64,000 nt of DNA from an uncultured Lachnospiraceae bacterium (lineage in GTDB: Bacteria > Bacillota > Clostridia > Lachnospirales > Lachnospiraceae). The stretch lies in the NCBI GenBank assembly GCA_900544685.1, contig UQWA01000013.1, forward strand, positions 9,794 through 73,793. The letters are read 5' to 3'. The notes under the pieces are model-generated. The model had not been told where the DNA came from. It ran no database searches and was given only the letters and a program-made list of their open reading frames with translations. A program made the position numbers and the translations under genes. This document shows, piece by piece, positions 41,478 through 49,075 of the stretch. Each line of letters starts with the position of its first letter. Within the stretch, counting starts at the first letter, position 1.

Positions 41478-42277
41478 TGTTTCTCCACCTCCCTGTCCAC
41501 TTCTTCTTTTACTCCAAGCGCTTCAGCCAGAAGCTCTGTAAAGTAATGTATCGGAAGCTTTCCATTCTTATTCAGATTGTACAGACACAATGGACAGGCA
41601 GTAATCAGCATATCTGCACCAAATCCTGCTGCACTGTCACAGATTTTATTACACATGTTCTGCGTCATATCTTTTTCTTTCAGAGAAATATAGCCCCCAC
41701 AACATTCATTTCGATATGGGTATACAACCGGTTCTGCCCCGATAGCACGAATAAAATCTTCTAAAACAGAAGGATTTTCCGGATTATCAAATCCCATGAT
41801 CTTTCCTGGGCGAAGGAGCAGACATCCATAATAAGCACCTATCTTCTTGCCTGTCAGCGGATTTACGACTTTTTCTTTTAGTTTGTCAAATCCTACACGG
41901 TCACGAAGCACTTCCAGATAATGAAGCACGGTCGTTTCTCCCTCATAAGGAGTTTCAAGCTGCATATAGTTATTGGCTCTGGTGCGAATATCTTCTACAT
42001 TTTTCATATCATCATTGACACGTTTGATGACGTGATGACAGGCGGAACATAATGTGACGAGATCCTGTCCTTTTTCTTTTGCTTCATTCAGTGCCCTGAC
42101 GGATGACAGTTTTGTTGCAATCTCATCTGTCCCCAAAGGATATACTCCTCCGCAGCACTGCCAGTTGTCAATTTCTTCCAGTTCAAAACCAAGTGACAAT
42201 GCGGATGCTCTTCCGTATGCATCCAGCATCTTTGCATTTGTTCTTAATGTACATCCTGGAAAATAGCTGTACTTCAT
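41474..42277 (-). CDS. hdrB: Heterodisulfide reductase subunit B-like (CCG-domain) protein
   Basis: 267 residues from ATG 42275-42277 (AGGAAG before it; the longer frame up to 42313 overlaps mdh). It starts MKYSYFPGCTLRTNAKML and holds two cysteine-rich CCG modules: NWQCCGGVYPLG with LCSACHHVIKR, and NECCGGYISLKEKDM with ACPLCLYNLNKNG. In true Hdr these bind the non-cubane clusters that reduce a disulfide. As no CoM-CoB exists in this organism, the natural acceptor here is open, and the co-encoded fumarate reductase is one candidate. Confidence 0.9.
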   Translation of the reverse strand: MKYSYFPGCTLRTNAKMLDAYGRASALSLGFELEEIDNWQCCGGVYPLGTDEIATKLSSVRALNEAKEKGQDLVTLCSACHHVIKRVNDDMKNVEDIRTRANNYMQLETPYEGETTVLHYLEVLRDRVGFDKLKEKVVNPLTGKKIGAYYGCLLLRPGKIMGFDNPENPSVLEDFIRAIGAEPVVYPYRNECCGGYISLKEKDMTQNMCNKICDSAAGFGADMLITACPLCLYNLNKNGKLPIHYFTELLAEALGVKEEVDREVEKQ

Positions 42278-42293
42278 AAGATTCTCTTCCTTT

Positions 42294-43241
42294 CTACCAC
42301 TCAATCTGCGCAATTACTGACTTCAATGTATCTGCACTGGCTTTCAGTTTTTCAATCTCTTCTTTTTTCATTCGCATCGGAAGTTTTCCCTGAATTCCAT
42401 TTGGTCCAAGGATCGTAAGTGTACTCAGACATACATCTTCGATTCCATACTCACCGTGCATCATGGAAGATACTGTTGCAATGGAATCCGAAGAAGCTGC
42501 TACTCTGGCACAGATCTGACAGACTGATCTGGAAACTGCATAAAAAGTTGCACCTTTATTTGCAATAATTTTTCCGCCTGACTTCTGTACATATGTCAGC
42601 ATTGCTTCCTTATCCACTGCCTCAATATCTTTTCCATGGGCTTTCATAAGCTCGTAAAATTCATCTACACTGACTCCGGAGATATATGCTCCTGACCAGG
42701 GAATGAAGGAACTGTCTCCATGTTCTCCAAATACATAGGCATGTATATTTTTCTGTGCAACACCGAAATGATCTGATAACGCAAATTTCAGTCTTGCAGT
42801 ATCCAGAATAGTACCTGAACCTATAATCTGTCTTTCCGGAAGTCCTGATATTTTTGTAAACACATAGGTCATAATATCTACCGGATTACTTACAATAATA
42901 TAGATCGCATTTGGTGCTGCTTTTACAATCTCCGGTGTAATACTCTTCAAAATGTTTACATTCGTCTGGGTCAGTTCGATTCTTGTCTGACCTGGTTTTC
43001 TGGCAATTCCGGAAGTGACGATCACGATATCAGAATCTTTTGCATCTTCATAGTCTCCACATACAATTGAAATCGGATCTCTGAAACAGGTTCCCTGTTC
43101 AATGTCCATGACTTCTCCCTGAACCTTTTCTTTGTTGATATCAATCATTACAATCTCTGATGCAATGTTTTCTCCTGACAATGTATAGGCAATGGTTGCT
43201 CCCACACTGCCTGCTCCAATAATCGTAATTTTACTTCCCAT
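42294..43241 (-). CDS. mdh: Malate dehydrogenase (LDH-like family)
   Basis: 315 residues starting at ATG 43239-43241, preceded by AGGAGGA. NAD motif ITIIGAGSVGATIAYTL; active site GSGTILDTARLKF (Arg150) and YVFGEHGDSSFIP (His174). Annotation as lactate dehydrogenase would be easy to make, but the specificity position in the mobile loop is Arg (SGIARKPGQTR, Arg81) where lactate dehydrogenases have Gln. Arg there selects oxaloacetate/malate. This fits the operon, which contains fumarase and a fumarate reductase. It is the first gene after the cobalamin riboswitch and terminator. Confidence 0.83.
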   Translation of the reverse strand: MGSKITIIGAGSVGATIAYTLSGENIASEIVMIDINKEKVQGEVMDIEQGTCFRDPISIVCGDYEDAKDSDIVIVTSGIARKPGQTRIELTQTNVNILKSITPEIVKAAPNAIYIIVSNPVDIMTYVFTKISGLPERQIIGSGTILDTARLKFALSDHFGVAQKNIHAYVFGEHGDSSFIPWSGAYISGVSVDEFYELMKAHGKDIEAVDKEAMLTYVQKSGGKIIANKGATFYAVSRSVCQICARVAASSDSIATVSSMMHGEYGIEDVCLSTLTILGPNGIQGKLPMRMKKEEIEKLKASADTLKSVIAQIEW

Positions 43242-43260
43242 ATTCTTCCTCCTATGAAAT

Positions 43261-43290
43261 AAAAAAAGCCTGTGTTCCGAAACACAAGCA
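43261..43290 (-). terminator. Riboswitch-controlled intrinsic terminator before mdh
   Basis: On the minus strand a GC-containing hairpin (GCTTGTGTTT/AACACAGGC) is followed by seven T, ending only nine bases before the mdh ribosome site. The upstream arm can alternatively pair: TATGCT (complement of 43287-43292) with AGCATA (complement of 43343-43348), a possible antiterminator. Another hairpin lies at 43300-43334. Confidence 0.85.
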
Positions 43291-43349
43291 TACACTAATA
43301 GACTATAAGCTGTTATCGAAATTCCTCATAGTCTTTTGATGTTTATGCT

Positions 43350-43575
43350 GTATCTGGAGCACATCTCACACCAGGCAGGTTTCCTGACTCACAGATCATC
43401 ACGTACCCTTTCCTTCTCGCATATTCCGATTTATGCAATGGTTTCCAAAGGCATATTTCCTGTTTACAGTGACCAGTTCGTTCAGGCTTTTCACCTGATT
43501 CCCTCTTTTTCGCAAAGACAAAGAAGCTATCCTTATCTTTCACCTGGTATGCATATATAAATTTGTTCATGGTTA
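43350..43575 (-). ncRNA. Cobalamin riboswitch
   Basis: Read on the minus strand, the aptamer landmarks occur in the right order and spacing. GGGAATCAGGTGAAAAGCC leads into ACTGGTCACTGTAA (complement of 43464-43503), matching the conserved core that is usually GCCACTGT. About 75 bases later comes the B12 box AGTCAGGAAACCTGCCTG (complement of 43372-43389). A terminator follows at 43261-43290. The class normally turns genes off when adenosylcobalamin or methylcobalamin is abundant. Here it controls the mdh-hdr-flox-fumarate reductase operon. Exact outer limits are approximate. Confidence 0.9.
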
Positions 43576-43702
43576 ATATAATAACACAGTTGTTATTTTT
43601 TTGTCAATTCATTTTTCTATTTCTTTTTTTTCACAACTTTTCATTGTCATCATCATCTGTTATGATAGATAGAAAGTTTGATTCAGACAGGAGATACTCC
43701 AT

Positions 43703-44572
43703 ATGCAGCTTACTATTTTACAGGCGTCTGAGTACGCATTTGACATTTTGAAAAGTACATCTACTCTCATCGTTCACTCTGTCTACCGGAAAGCTGTGAA
43801 TCTGAAGGCAGGGAATCAGTTGCTCTCCCTCCAGCCACGCGGTTCGGTTCTCTCTCCCATCAGCCTGATCACGGACTGTACAGAAGATGAACTGGCAAAA
43901 TTGTCCTTTACTGCCGGTAAGGCACTGTCTGTTCCATTGCATACAGAACATACTTTCTGGCAGAATCTGTTTCTTTCTGGCAGGAATTTAGAACACGATC
44001 CTGCCAGGCGGAACTTTTTATGCAACAGGGAATTTCAGCAGCATTTTCTGTTACATAAAAAAATCCGCCAGGCAATTGCCATGACGGAAAATTCAGATCT
44101 GCCACCCCATATGCGTGGTGTGGAACTTATTTTGAATCAGCCGAATCTTGTAAGCGAATCTCTCTATATGAGTGCTATCCAAAACATCCTGCACCAATTC
44201 CGTCTGGAAACTGGTGATTCTGCCAAAATGGCTGACACTTTATGCCGACTGATCGGGCTTGGCATAGGTCTGACTCCAAGTGGTGATGACTTTCTCTGCG
44301 GATTCCTGGCAGGGCTGCGCCTGTCGTTATCTGAATCTGACAGTTTCCGACAGATTCTTGAGAAAAAGATCTGTTCCCATCTGGACCGCACTAATGAGAT
44401 CAGTGCAGCTTTTCTGCACTGTGCAGTTTCCGGACAGTTCAGTGCACCGATACATCTTCTGATCAATCCAGATATTACTGTCGAACAGATTTATCTGGCA
44501 TTCTCCGGTATCGGGCATTCCTCTGGTGTGGACACCTTATGCGGTATTTCTACAGCATTATCCTGTTCCTAA
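43703..44572 (+). CDS. allH: AllH-like subunit of oxamate carbamoyltransferase (DUF2877)
   Basis: 289 residues of the DUF2877/YlbF family: LIVHSVYRKAVNLKAGNQLL at the N-terminus and the family hallmark GIGLTPSGDDFLCGFLAGL near residue 195, ending in a SGIGHSSGVDTLCGI segment. In E. coli AllH works with AllF and AllG on oxalurate/oxamate. Here AllF and AllG are fused and lie 25 kb away, while AllH stands alone on the opposite strand. A weak promoter (TTTTCA, 17 bases, TATGAT) precedes it at about 43635-43670, and an intrinsic terminator follows. Confidence 0.85.
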   Translation: MQLTILQASEYAFDILKSTSTLIVHSVYRKAVNLKAGNQLLSLQPRGSVLSPISLITDCTEDELAKLSFTAGKALSVPLHTEHTFWQNLFLSGRNLEHDPARRNFLCNREFQQHFLLHKKIRQAIAMTENSDLPPHMRGVELILNQPNLVSESLYMSAIQNILHQFRLETGDSAKMADTLCRLIGLGIGLTPSGDDFLCGFLAGLRLSLSESDSFRQILEKKICSHLDRTNEISAAFLHCAVSGQFSAPIHLLINPDITVEQIYLAFSGIGHSSGVDTLCGISTALSCS

Positions 44573-44600
44573 GGCAGTGAAACCTGCCCGTTTCACTGCC
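44573..44600. terminator. Hairpin after allH
   Basis: GGCAGTGAAAC/GTTTCACTGCC perfect 11-base stem, directly after the allH stop and a few bases from the end of the convergent small gene, so it can serve both directions. Confidence 0.75.
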
Positions 44601-44608
44601 ATTCATCT

Positions 44609-44866
44609 TTATCCTTTCAGACCTCTTGCCTGTCTGTCCATGTCCTCTACCACAATATCATAGATCTCTCCGAGACTTGCACAGTATTCCAGTACCTGCC
44701 ATGGTTCATTGGTGTGAAAATGAATCTTGATCAGTTCCTCGTCTCCGACAGCCAGAAGACAATCGCCTTTAAAATGCTCTGTGAAGTATTCACTGATCTC
44801 ATCTTCATCCAGATTCTCACCTTCAATCAAAAGCTGCGTATCATATCGAAATTCAATTGGTTCCAT
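44609..44866 (-). CDS. Stand-alone YloV/DAK C-terminal-like small protein
   Basis: 85 residues that match only the C-terminal part of YloV (FakA-like, DAK2-containing) proteins: RYDTQLLIEGENLDEDEISE, GDCLLAVGDEELIKIHFHTN and EPWQVLEYCASLGEIYDIVV. No kinase domain is present upstream; the gene has its own ATG with an AGGAGG-like site. It may be a free-standing domain that binds fatty-acid kinase partners, or a remnant kept as a small gene. Function unknown. Confidence 0.65.
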   Translation of the reverse strand: MEPIEFRYDTQLLIEGENLDEDEISEYFTEHFKGDCLLAVGDEELIKIHFHTNEPWQVLEYCASLGEIYDIVVEDMDRQARGLKG

Positions 44867-44986
44867 CTGTATATCCTCCTGAAAAATTCATTTTCAGTTA
44901 TTATACACTAACTACAAATCACTGTACAGTCTGAAATTTATCTGCTAAAATATAGCCGAACTTCTACAGAAAGCGAGGCACATATC

Positions 44987-45787
44987 ATGAAACTCACTAT
45001 TTTAGGTACCGGTAATGCCATGGTTACAAAATGTTACAACACCTGTTTTGCCATTGAAAATGACGGTCATTATTTCCTGGTTGACGGCGGCGGTGGTAAT
45101 ACCATCATGAAACAGTTGAAAAATGCGGATATTGACTGGAAAGAGATCACGGATGTCTTTGTCACACACAAGCATGTGGATCATATCATGGGAATTGTCT
45201 GGATTATGCGTCTGTTTGGCCAGAATATTGCTGAAAAAGGTCTGACCCGCGAGCTGAATATTTATGGTCATGAGGAAGTCATACATATTCTGCATTCCAT
45301 GGCAGAACTGCTTCTCCAGAAAAAGCACTGTGCTGCTATCGGCAAACAGATTCATATGATTAAAGTAAAAGACGGAGAAGAAAAAGAAATTCTCGGACAT
45401 AAAGTGACATTTTTTGATATCCAGTCCACAAAGGCAAAGCAATTCGGCTTTTCTATGGATCTGGGAAATGGGGAAAAACTTACCTGCTGCGGTGACGAAC
45501 CATTTAACCCTTGCGAAGAAACTTACGCCAGAGACAGCAAATGGCTCCTTCACGAAGCATTCTGTCTCTATGGGCAGGCTGACAAATACCAGCCATATAA
45601 AAAGCATCATTCCACAGTAAAAGATGCCTGTGAACTGGCGGAAAATCTGCAGGTCAAAAACCTGATCCTGTATCACACCGAAGATGCCACACTGGAGCAC
45701 CGCAAAGAACTGTATACAGAAGAAGGCTCCATGTATTACCATGGAACCCTCTATGTCCCGGATGACCTGGACGAATTTGAACTATGA
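44987..45787 (+). CDS. Metallo-beta-lactamase fold hydrolase
   Basis: 266 residues with the RNase Z-like arrangement: MKLTILGTGNAMVTKCYNT, VDGGGGNTIMKQL, and the metal motif THKHVDHIMG (HxHxDH). The second-half metal residues are CCGDEPFN and LLHEAFCL, with LILYHTEDA at the end. It is an intracellular single-domain hydrolase; whether the substrate is RNA, a phosphodiester or a small thioester cannot be read here. It has its own weak promoter (TGTACA, 17 bases, TAAAAT). Confidence 0.85.
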   Translation: MKLTILGTGNAMVTKCYNTCFAIENDGHYFLVDGGGGNTIMKQLKNADIDWKEITDVFVTHKHVDHIMGIVWIMRLFGQNIAEKGLTRELNIYGHEEVIHILHSMAELLLQKKHCAAIGKQIHMIKVKDGEEKEILGHKVTFFDIQSTKAKQFGFSMDLGNGEKLTCCGDEPFNPCEETYARDSKWLLHEAFCLYGQADKYQPYKKHHSTVKDACELAENLQVKNLILYHTEDATLEHRKELYTEEGSMYYHGTLYVPDDLDEFEL

Positions 45788-45812
45788 GAAACACTCTTTG
45801 CACGTTCTCATA
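45783..45812. terminator. Hairpin overlapping the MBL stop codon
   Basis: TATGAGAA/TTCTCATA arms with a 14-base loop between two converging genes; the left arm contains the MBL stop codon. It shares CTATGAGAAACAC with the element at the end of the truncated DUF4317 gene. No T-run follows, so termination strength is uncertain. Confidence 0.5.
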
Positions 45813-47997
45813 GCTTCTTAACATGATACAACCTACTCCAATAGTCTCCCTTCAGCGGTGGAATCAGTATGCCAGCCTGCATCAGCATTTCACCGCTGTA
45901 TACTTTTCCGGTTTCTTCCAGCACATACTGTGCTTCCGGAATCAGATTCTTAAACCGGATTCTCCGGCTCTTTACATTTGCTCTTGCAAGCACCTGCACA
46001 TAAGTCAGCAGAGCTTCGCTCTTTTCCTTATCTGTTACCTGCCAGCAGTCATAATAATGATTCTCTCTCCAGGAAGCGATTCTGTCATAATCACCTTCCC
46101 GCATCAGTTCATTGTATCTGTGATACAGGTTTACCTGCTCTGGAATCTGTGCCCGGTCCGCTTCCGGAATTCTGGTGATATCCAGCTCATATCCAAAGGT
46201 TCCTGCCAGCGCAATATGTCCTCTGGTCTGGAATGGCACTGTTCTTCCGGTAATGTGGTTTGGACAGTCACTGACGTGTGCTCCGATTGCAGATAATGGA
46301 TACAGCAGCGCTGTTCCTTCCTGAATGGACAGACGTTCTATAGCATCCGTATCATCCGAACACCAGATCTGTGGACTGTAGTACAACATGCCTGGATCAA
46401 ACCTAGCTCCGCCGGAGGAACAATTTTCCAGAAGCAGGTTCGGGAATTCACTTACCAGACGTTCCTGCATATGATAAACAGCCAGTGTATATCGGTGCAT
46501 CAGTTCTCCCTGTCGGTCAGAATCAAGTCCATAACTGCCGATATCTGTAAGTTGCCGGTTCATATCCCATTTCACATAGTCGATGCCAGTTTCACGAAGA
46601 ATAGATGCTACACATTCATATGCATAATCTGCCACTTCCTGTCTGGTCAGATCCAATACATACTGTTCCCGGCTCATCAGTGGTTTCCTTCCCGGAATCT
46701 GGATTGCCCAGTCCGGATGTTCCCGGAATAATTTTGAATCCGGTGAAACCATCTCCGGTTCAAACCAGATACCGAACTTCATGCCAAGGGCTTTTACTTC
46801 ATCCACCAGCTTCTTCAGCCCGCCTTTTAATTTTTCTTCATTGACCGTCCAGTCTCCCAGAGAACTGTTATCCCCGTTTCGTTTTCCAAACCAGCCATCA
46901 TCCATAACCAGCATCTCAATGCCGGATTTTTTTGCTTCTCTTGCTATATCCAGAAGCTTATCGGAGTCAAAATCAAAATACGTTGCTTCCCAGTTATTAA
47001 TCAGAACCGGACGGCTCTTATGAAGATAACTGCTGCGGATCAGATGACTGCGGTACAGATCATGGAAGGTCTTCGTCATCTTTCCAAGTCCCGCATCAGA
47101 ATAAACCATTACCACCTCCGGTGTCTGGAACGCCTTGCCTGCTTCCAGTTTCCATTCAAATCCTTCCGGGTGAATTCCCATAACCATGCGAACCGCATCA
47201 AATTCCGTCACTTCTGCCTGTGCCATAAAATTACCGGAATACACAAAATGCATGGCATAGACTTCACCCATATCCTGATTGGTTCCCGGTGTCACCAGTG
47301 CCAGAAACGGATGCTCCTGATGGCTGCTTTCCCCTCTCCAGGATCCCACCTGATGTCTTCCACGGGTCAACGGATAACGCACAATCTGCCTTTCTCTCGC
47401 CCATGCTCCGGTCAGCGTCAGCATCTCAAAGTTCTCATGGTCCATATCCAGACAGGCACTTAATACCCTCTCCAGATAAACTGGTTTTTCACCATGATTC
47501 ACAATACGGACGCTCCTTGTAATAGCATCCACATCTTCGAAAACAGAATATTCCAGAATTACTTCCAGTTTCAGTACTTCATCCCACAGATGAATATCCA
47601 GAGTCTGGCAGGTCTGCGTGTCTCCGAAGGTTGCCGGGAGTCCTTCCAGCTTTGGCTTGCCATCTCTTATCTCATAATTCTCATAATGCAGTTCGCAGGC
47701 ACGGTATCCATTCTCTGTCCGGACTGCCAGTGCCGCTTCTCTGTAGTCTCCAAGCCCTGCTGCCGGATATTCCTGTGGAAAACAGCCCATAAAAGAAGCC
47801 TTTTCCCGCAGATTCGTTTCTGGTGTAAAAGGCGGCTCATCCGTGCGCAGCAGATAAGATGCTGCCAGATCCTTCATCCTTTTACCATAATAGATATGGC
47901 CAAGATAATTCCCGTCCTCTGTCAGTCCACAGAGATACGTGGTACTCTTTGTGCACAGTCCAAATACTTTCTGTTCCTCATCATACACAATTCCCAT
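45808..47997 (-). CDS. Alpha-galactosidase (GH36)
   Basis: Releases galactose from raffinose-type sugars. 729 residues from ATG 47995-47997, with AGGAGG before it; a longer in-frame start at 48036 lacks this. GH36 signatures: LINNWEATYFDFDSDKLLDI, MLVMDDGWFGKRNGDNSSLG, the nucleophile in YVKWDMNRQLTDIG and the acid/base in IWCSDDTDAIERLSIQEG. No signal peptide, so it acts inside the cell. Its start overlaps the end of the ABC ATPase gene by 17 bases, an odd pairing with a metal/corrinoid-type transporter. No other galactoside genes are nearby. Confidence 0.93.
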   Translation of the reverse strand: MGIVYDEEQKVFGLCTKSTTYLCGLTEDGNYLGHIYYGKRMKDLAASYLLRTDEPPFTPETNLREKASFMGCFPQEYPAAGLGDYREAALAVRTENGYRACELHYENYEIRDGKPKLEGLPATFGDTQTCQTLDIHLWDEVLKLEVILEYSVFEDVDAITRSVRIVNHGEKPVYLERVLSACLDMDHENFEMLTLTGAWARERQIVRYPLTRGRHQVGSWRGESSHQEHPFLALVTPGTNQDMGEVYAMHFVYSGNFMAQAEVTEFDAVRMVMGIHPEGFEWKLEAGKAFQTPEVVMVYSDAGLGKMTKTFHDLYRSHLIRSSYLHKSRPVLINNWEATYFDFDSDKLLDIAREAKKSGIEMLVMDDGWFGKRNGDNSSLGDWTVNEEKLKGGLKKLVDEVKALGMKFGIWFEPEMVSPDSKLFREHPDWAIQIPGRKPLMSREQYVLDLTRQEVADYAYECVASILRETGIDYVKWDMNRQLTDIGSYGLDSDRQGELMHRYTLAVYHMQERLVSEFPNLLLENCSSGGARFDPGMLYYSPQIWCSDDTDAIERLSIQEGTALLYPLSAIGAHVSDCPNHITGRTVPFQTRGHIALAGTFGYELDITRIPEADRAQIPEQVNLYHRYNELMREGDYDRIASWRENHYYDCWQVTDKEKSEALLTYVQVLARANVKSRRIRFKNLIPEAQYVLEETGKVYSGEMLMQAGILIPPLKGDYWSRLYHVKKL

Positions 47998-49075
47998 TTT
48001 CTCTTGCCTCCTTCTCCAGCAGTCTGTTCTTCTCATTCATCGGACCGTATTCCTGAACACAACAAATCACTTTCTTGCAACTGTTCATGATCTTTCTTGC
48101 TTTTTCATACGCCTCTGTACTGATCTCACAAAATGCTTTTTCAGTGACAACCTCTGCCGCCAGTGCCTTTGCCACCTGGCAGTCCACATCATTCTCATGG
48201 AGCACTCCTGCTGCAAAAGGAATGCCCTTTCTCTGCAGCTTGCGAAAGACTGGAATACCACTTCCGTTCCCGGCTATTACAAACACCTCCGGTGTGCCTG
48301 CCGGCGGCTCCAGTTCCAGACATCCAAAGTCTGCATTATAACTGCCCTTGGTCACACCATACAGCTTTTTAATATATTCTGACGTAAAAATATCTTCCGG
48401 TTCTCCGTACCGCTCAATGGCACTTCCATGCACACAGATTACCTGATCAGATATCTTCTGTGCCAGATCCAGTTCATGTAATGACATTATTACCGCCACA
48501 TTTTTCTGGCTGACCATATCCTTCAGAATCGTCAACAATTCCAGCTTATGGCGGATATCCAGAAAGGATGTGGGTTCATCCAGTATAATAATCTCCGGTT
48601 CCTGACAGATTGCCCTGGCCAACAGTACTCTCTGTCTCTGTCCGTCACTGATTGCTGAGAAATCACAGTCTGCCAGTTCTGACGCATGTACCAGTTTCAT
48701 AGCTTCACGCACCTTCTGGTGATCTTCTTCACTTAAGATTCCCAGCCTTCCGGTGTATGGATATCTTCCGGTATTCACCACGTCCTCACAGGTCATCAGT
48801 TCCGGACGGATCCGCTCTGTCAGAACCACAGCCATCTTCTTTGCCGTATCTTTTTCCGTCATTTCTTTTATGGATTTCTGATCAATATATACCGTCCCTG
48901 CAATCAGAGACAACTGTCTGGTAATACTTTTCAGAATCGTGGATTTTCCGGCTCCGTTGGGTCCAATCAGCGTCAGAATCTCACCCTTTTTCAGCCGGAT
49001 CTCAATATCCTTTATCAGTGGCACTCCATTATAGCCTACTGTCATCTTATCTGTGTATACAAAATATTCACTCAT
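47981..49075 (-). CDS. FecE/BtuD-like ABC transporter ATPase with C-terminal extension
   Basis: 364 residues. The ATPase part (1 to about 245) shows Walker A TLIGPNGAGKSTILKSI, signature SDGQRQRVLLARAI, Walker B EIIILDEPTSFLDIRHKL and the switch His in IMSLHELDLA. The next 115 residues form an extra Rossmann-like domain (PEVFVIAGNGSGIPVFRKLQ, VTEKAFCEISTEAYEKARKI, KKVICCVQEYGPMNEKNRLL) of unknown role. It overlaps the permease gene by 4 bases. Likely cargo is an iron chelate, heme or corrinoid; the neighbouring corrinoid genes favour the last, as an inference. Confidence 0.88.
   Translation of the reverse strand: MSEYFVYTDKMTVGYNGVPLIKDIEIRLKKGEILTLIGPNGAGKSTILKSITRQLSLIAGTVYIDQKSIKEMTEKDTAKKMAVVLTERIRPELMTCEDVVNTGRYPYTGRLGILSEEDHQKVREAMKLVHASELADCDFSAISDGQRQRVLLARAICQEPEIIILDEPTSFLDIRHKLELLTILKDMVSQKNVAVIMSLHELDLAQKISDQVICVHGSAIERYGEPEDIFTSEYIKKLYGVTKGSYNADFGCLELEPPAGTPEVFVIAGNGSGIPVFRKLQRKGIPFAAGVLHENDVDCQVAKALAAEVVTEKAFCEISTEAYEKARKIMNSCKKVICCVQEYGPMNEKNRLLEKEARENGNCV

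Noticed and set aside
42294..43241. Lactate dehydrogenase call
   Set aside because: The specificity loop has Arg instead of Gln and the operon is a malate-fumarate set.
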